From Azospirillum oleiclasticum (GTDB lineage: Bacteria > Pseudomonadota > Alphaproteobacteria > Azospirillales > Azospirillaceae): a stretch of DNA of 64,000 bases. Numbering within the stretch: position 1 is the first letter of the stretch; the number at the start of each line of letters is the position of its first letter. The notes under the pieces are model-generated. The model worked only from the letters and a program-made list of their open reading frames with translations, was not told where the DNA came from and ran no database searches. This document shows, in pieces, positions 62,883-64,000 of the stretch. The DNA lies in the NCBI RefSeq assembly GCF_013423485.1, contig NZ_JABFFR010000027.1, forward strand, positions 62,001 through 126,000, in the 5' to 3' direction. The translations under genes and the position numbers were made by a program.

Positions 62883-63326
62883 TCAGCCGACCTTGCGCCG
62901 CGTCTGACGGCCCGAGCTGCGGCCAAGCCCGATTCGCTTGGCGAATTCCGACCGCTGCGCCGCGTAGTTGGGCGCCACCATGGGGTAATCCGGCGGCAGG
63001 CCCCAACGTGTCCGGTACTCGTCCGGAGACATGTTGTAGGTCGAACGAAGATGGCGCTTCAGCATCTTCAGCTTCTTGCCGTCCTCCAAGCAAACGATGA
63101 ACTCGGGCGTCACCGACTTGCGAATCGGAACCGCCGGTTTCAACGGCTCGGCCGGCGTCTCGCGAGGCTGGTTGTTGAGGCCGGTCAGCGACGTGTACAC
63201 GGTATTGATCACATCGGGAATCTGCTGAGCCGGGAGCACGTTCTTGCTGACATACGCCGAAACGATCTCCGCAGTCATACGGAGCAGCGCATTGTCGGGA
63301 GAATCGGTACGGAGCGGGTCGCTCAT
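62883..63326 (-). CDS. mucR: MucR/Ros-family transcriptional regulator
   Basis: 147 residues from the ATG at 63326. Helical N-terminal oligomerisation part (LLRMTAEIVSAYVSKNVLPA) and the C-terminal zinc-finger-like DNA-binding domain FIVCLEDGKKLKMLKRHLRS with YNMSPDEYRTRWGLPPDYPM and VAPNYAAQRSEFAKRIGLG. Family members control exopolysaccharide, motility, cell cycle and symbiosis genes. GCACTG-type repeats around its promoter may be its own sites. Several mucR paralogues are usual in these genomes. Confidence 0.95.
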   Translation of the reverse strand: MSDPLRTDSPDNALLRMTAEIVSAYVSKNVLPAQQIPDVINTVYTSLTGLNNQPRETPAEPLKPAVPIRKSVTPEFIVCLEDGKKLKMLKRHLRSTYNMSPDEYRTRWGLPPDYPMVAPNYAAQRSEFAKRIGLGRSSGRQTRRKVG

Positions 63327-63354
63327 TGCCTTGCGTCCTGGGTATTCATTTTGA

Positions 63355-63412
63355 GCACTGCAACCAAGTTGCACACAGTGCTTTTGCTGTCAATAAAAAA
63401 CCGTCACAGTGC
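63355..63412 (-). promoter_or_regulatory. mucR promoter region with repeated GCACTG elements
   Basis: GCACTG (63355-63360), ACAGTGC (63375-63381) and ACAGTGC (63406-63412) surround a minus-strand TTGACA (63393-63388). The -10 is not clear. The rest of the 516-base gap to rpiB (63413-63842) has short repeats such as CTTAAG/TTAAGCC near 63595 but no gene I can support. Confidence 0.45.
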
Positions 63413-63809
63413 AAATATGTTGTCTGCCCGAGTTCAGAACTGGTCGCGAGTGCGCAAGTAGGTTGGCGCTGAAATGGGATTCAGGCGGCGACCTGTGTCG
63501 CGGCAATTGCGCGGCACTAGTGCGCCCGACAAGGCTTTAGGACGGCTTGCCGTTGCGGGAACTCACCGACTCACTGGACTAAGCCGAATCGCTTAAGTCG
63601 TTAAGCCGGGCAGTACCGCGGCAATGAGCGGTGGTGAAAATGGGCGCTTTCTCGCGTCCGTTGGGCGCGGGCGGCCCGAATCCAACTTGTGGTCCTTGCG
63701 GTGGTGTGCCGCTGGTGATGCATGCCGATATCTGGTAGGTTCCCGGCCGAGGCCGCCGAATCGGCGGGGTTGTGGCGTTTCACCCGCCCGGCGGCCGGCC
63801 GGTGCAGGG

Positions 63810-63842
63810 ACCGGGAGTTGCCGAAGTCGGGAGTTGTCGAAG
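63810..63842 (+). repeat. duplicated ribosome-site segment before rpiB
   Basis: CGGGAGTTGCCGAAGT is followed at once by CGGGAGTTGTCGAAG and then the rpiB ATG, so the likely Shine-Dalgarno GGGAG exists twice, 16 bases apart. Only the second is near the start codon. Confidence 0.6.
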
Positions 63843-64000
63843 ATGAGCGCAGGTACCGTGGCAATCGCCTCGGATCACGCCGGGTACGAGATGAAGGCGC
63901 AGATCGGCGCGTGGCTGGCGTCCGAGGGGTTCGGGGTCCTCGACCTCGGGACGGACGGGCCGGCCTCGGTCGATTACCCGGATTTCGCCTCGGCCGTCGC
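63843..64000 (+). CDS. rpiB: ribose-5-phosphate isomerase B, N-terminal fragment
   Basis: The first 52 codons; the gene runs off the right edge. [20 protein letters not shown] with ASDHAGYE, then [20 protein letters not shown] match the RpiB/LacAB family start, including the Asp and His that bind the sugar phosphate. It interconverts ribose 5-phosphate and ribulose 5-phosphate. In many alphaproteobacteria glyA follows rpiB. Confidence 0.92.
   Translation, partial: MSAGTVAIASDHAGYEMKAQIGAWLASEGFGVLDLGTDGPASVDYPDFASAV

Noticed and set aside
63601-63864. 87-codon minus-strand frame overlapping the rpiB start
   Set aside because: No ribosome site or family; it overlaps a certain gene start.

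Overview
This 64 kb window is a GC-rich chromosomal segment from an alphaproteobacterium, most likely an Azospirillum-like member of the Rhodospirillales. The genus is inferred; the class is well supported. The evidence is an ATP synthase with a separate b' subunit, a fused-style cytochrome bc1 operon, a MucR/Ros regulator, an alphaproteobacterial SAM-II-type riboswitch, and a complete dcw cell wall/division cluster with many 4-bp ATGA overlaps. I see no rRNA or tRNA gene, CRISPR array, insertion sequence or prophage. It is core chromosome with small lineage-specific genes scattered through it.

Layout. 1-2.3 kb: the F0 part of ATP synthase (atpI-atpB-atpE-b'-b, minus strand) behind a strong sigma70 promoter. 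2.4-4.5 kb: a Sco copper chaperone, a PhoH-like ATPase with an intrinsic terminator in its leader, and a small SHOCT-type protein. 4.8-6.8 kb: minCDE. 6.9-10.2 kb: an FG-GAP/UnbV protein, a soluble chemoreceptor with inverted domain order, and a DUF924 protein. 10.3-12.9 kb: cytochrome bc1 (petABC). 13.2-15.7 kb: trmL, hemF, a membrane protein and a YqaA-type protein. 15.9-16.3 kb: RNase P RNA. 16.7-36.2 kb: the dcw cluster mraZ-rsmH-ftsL-ftsI-murE-murF-mraY-murD-ftsW-murG-orf84-murC-murB-ddl-ftsQ-ftsA-ftsZ. It opens with a textbook MraZ operator and closes with an intrinsic terminator.

36.2-64 kb is a mosaic of short units. It holds a lone flagellar hook gene behind a likely sigma54 promoter, photolyase, a GNAT enzyme, VOC proteins, argE, an NnrS-type protein, a DUF2237 protein and a cold-shock protein. 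A four-gene operon of unknown small proteins follows, then two periplasmic cell-wall proteins (DUF882 and an L,D-transpeptidase), a pentapeptide-repeat protein, a DUF599 membrane protein, MlaA, a ribbon-helix-helix protein, fumarase C and a glutathione S-transferase. The methionine importer metNIQ sits behind a SAM-II-like riboswitch and a possible Cys-containing leader peptide. The rest is an ALDH7-family dehydrogenase, a FliL-like secreted protein, a DUF892 stress protein with a possible EcfG promoter, small hypotheticals, a MucR regulator and the start of rpiB.

Functionally the window joins energy conservation (ATP synthase, bc1, Sco, haem synthesis), division-site placement (Min) and the division/peptidoglycan machinery (dcw, L,D-transpeptidase, DUF882). 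The least explained parts are the leader RNAs (phoH and met), the small unassigned genes (murG-murC spacer, 44.7-45.7 kb operon) and the inverted chemoreceptor. Promoter, operator and riboswitch calls were made by eye and are predictions.
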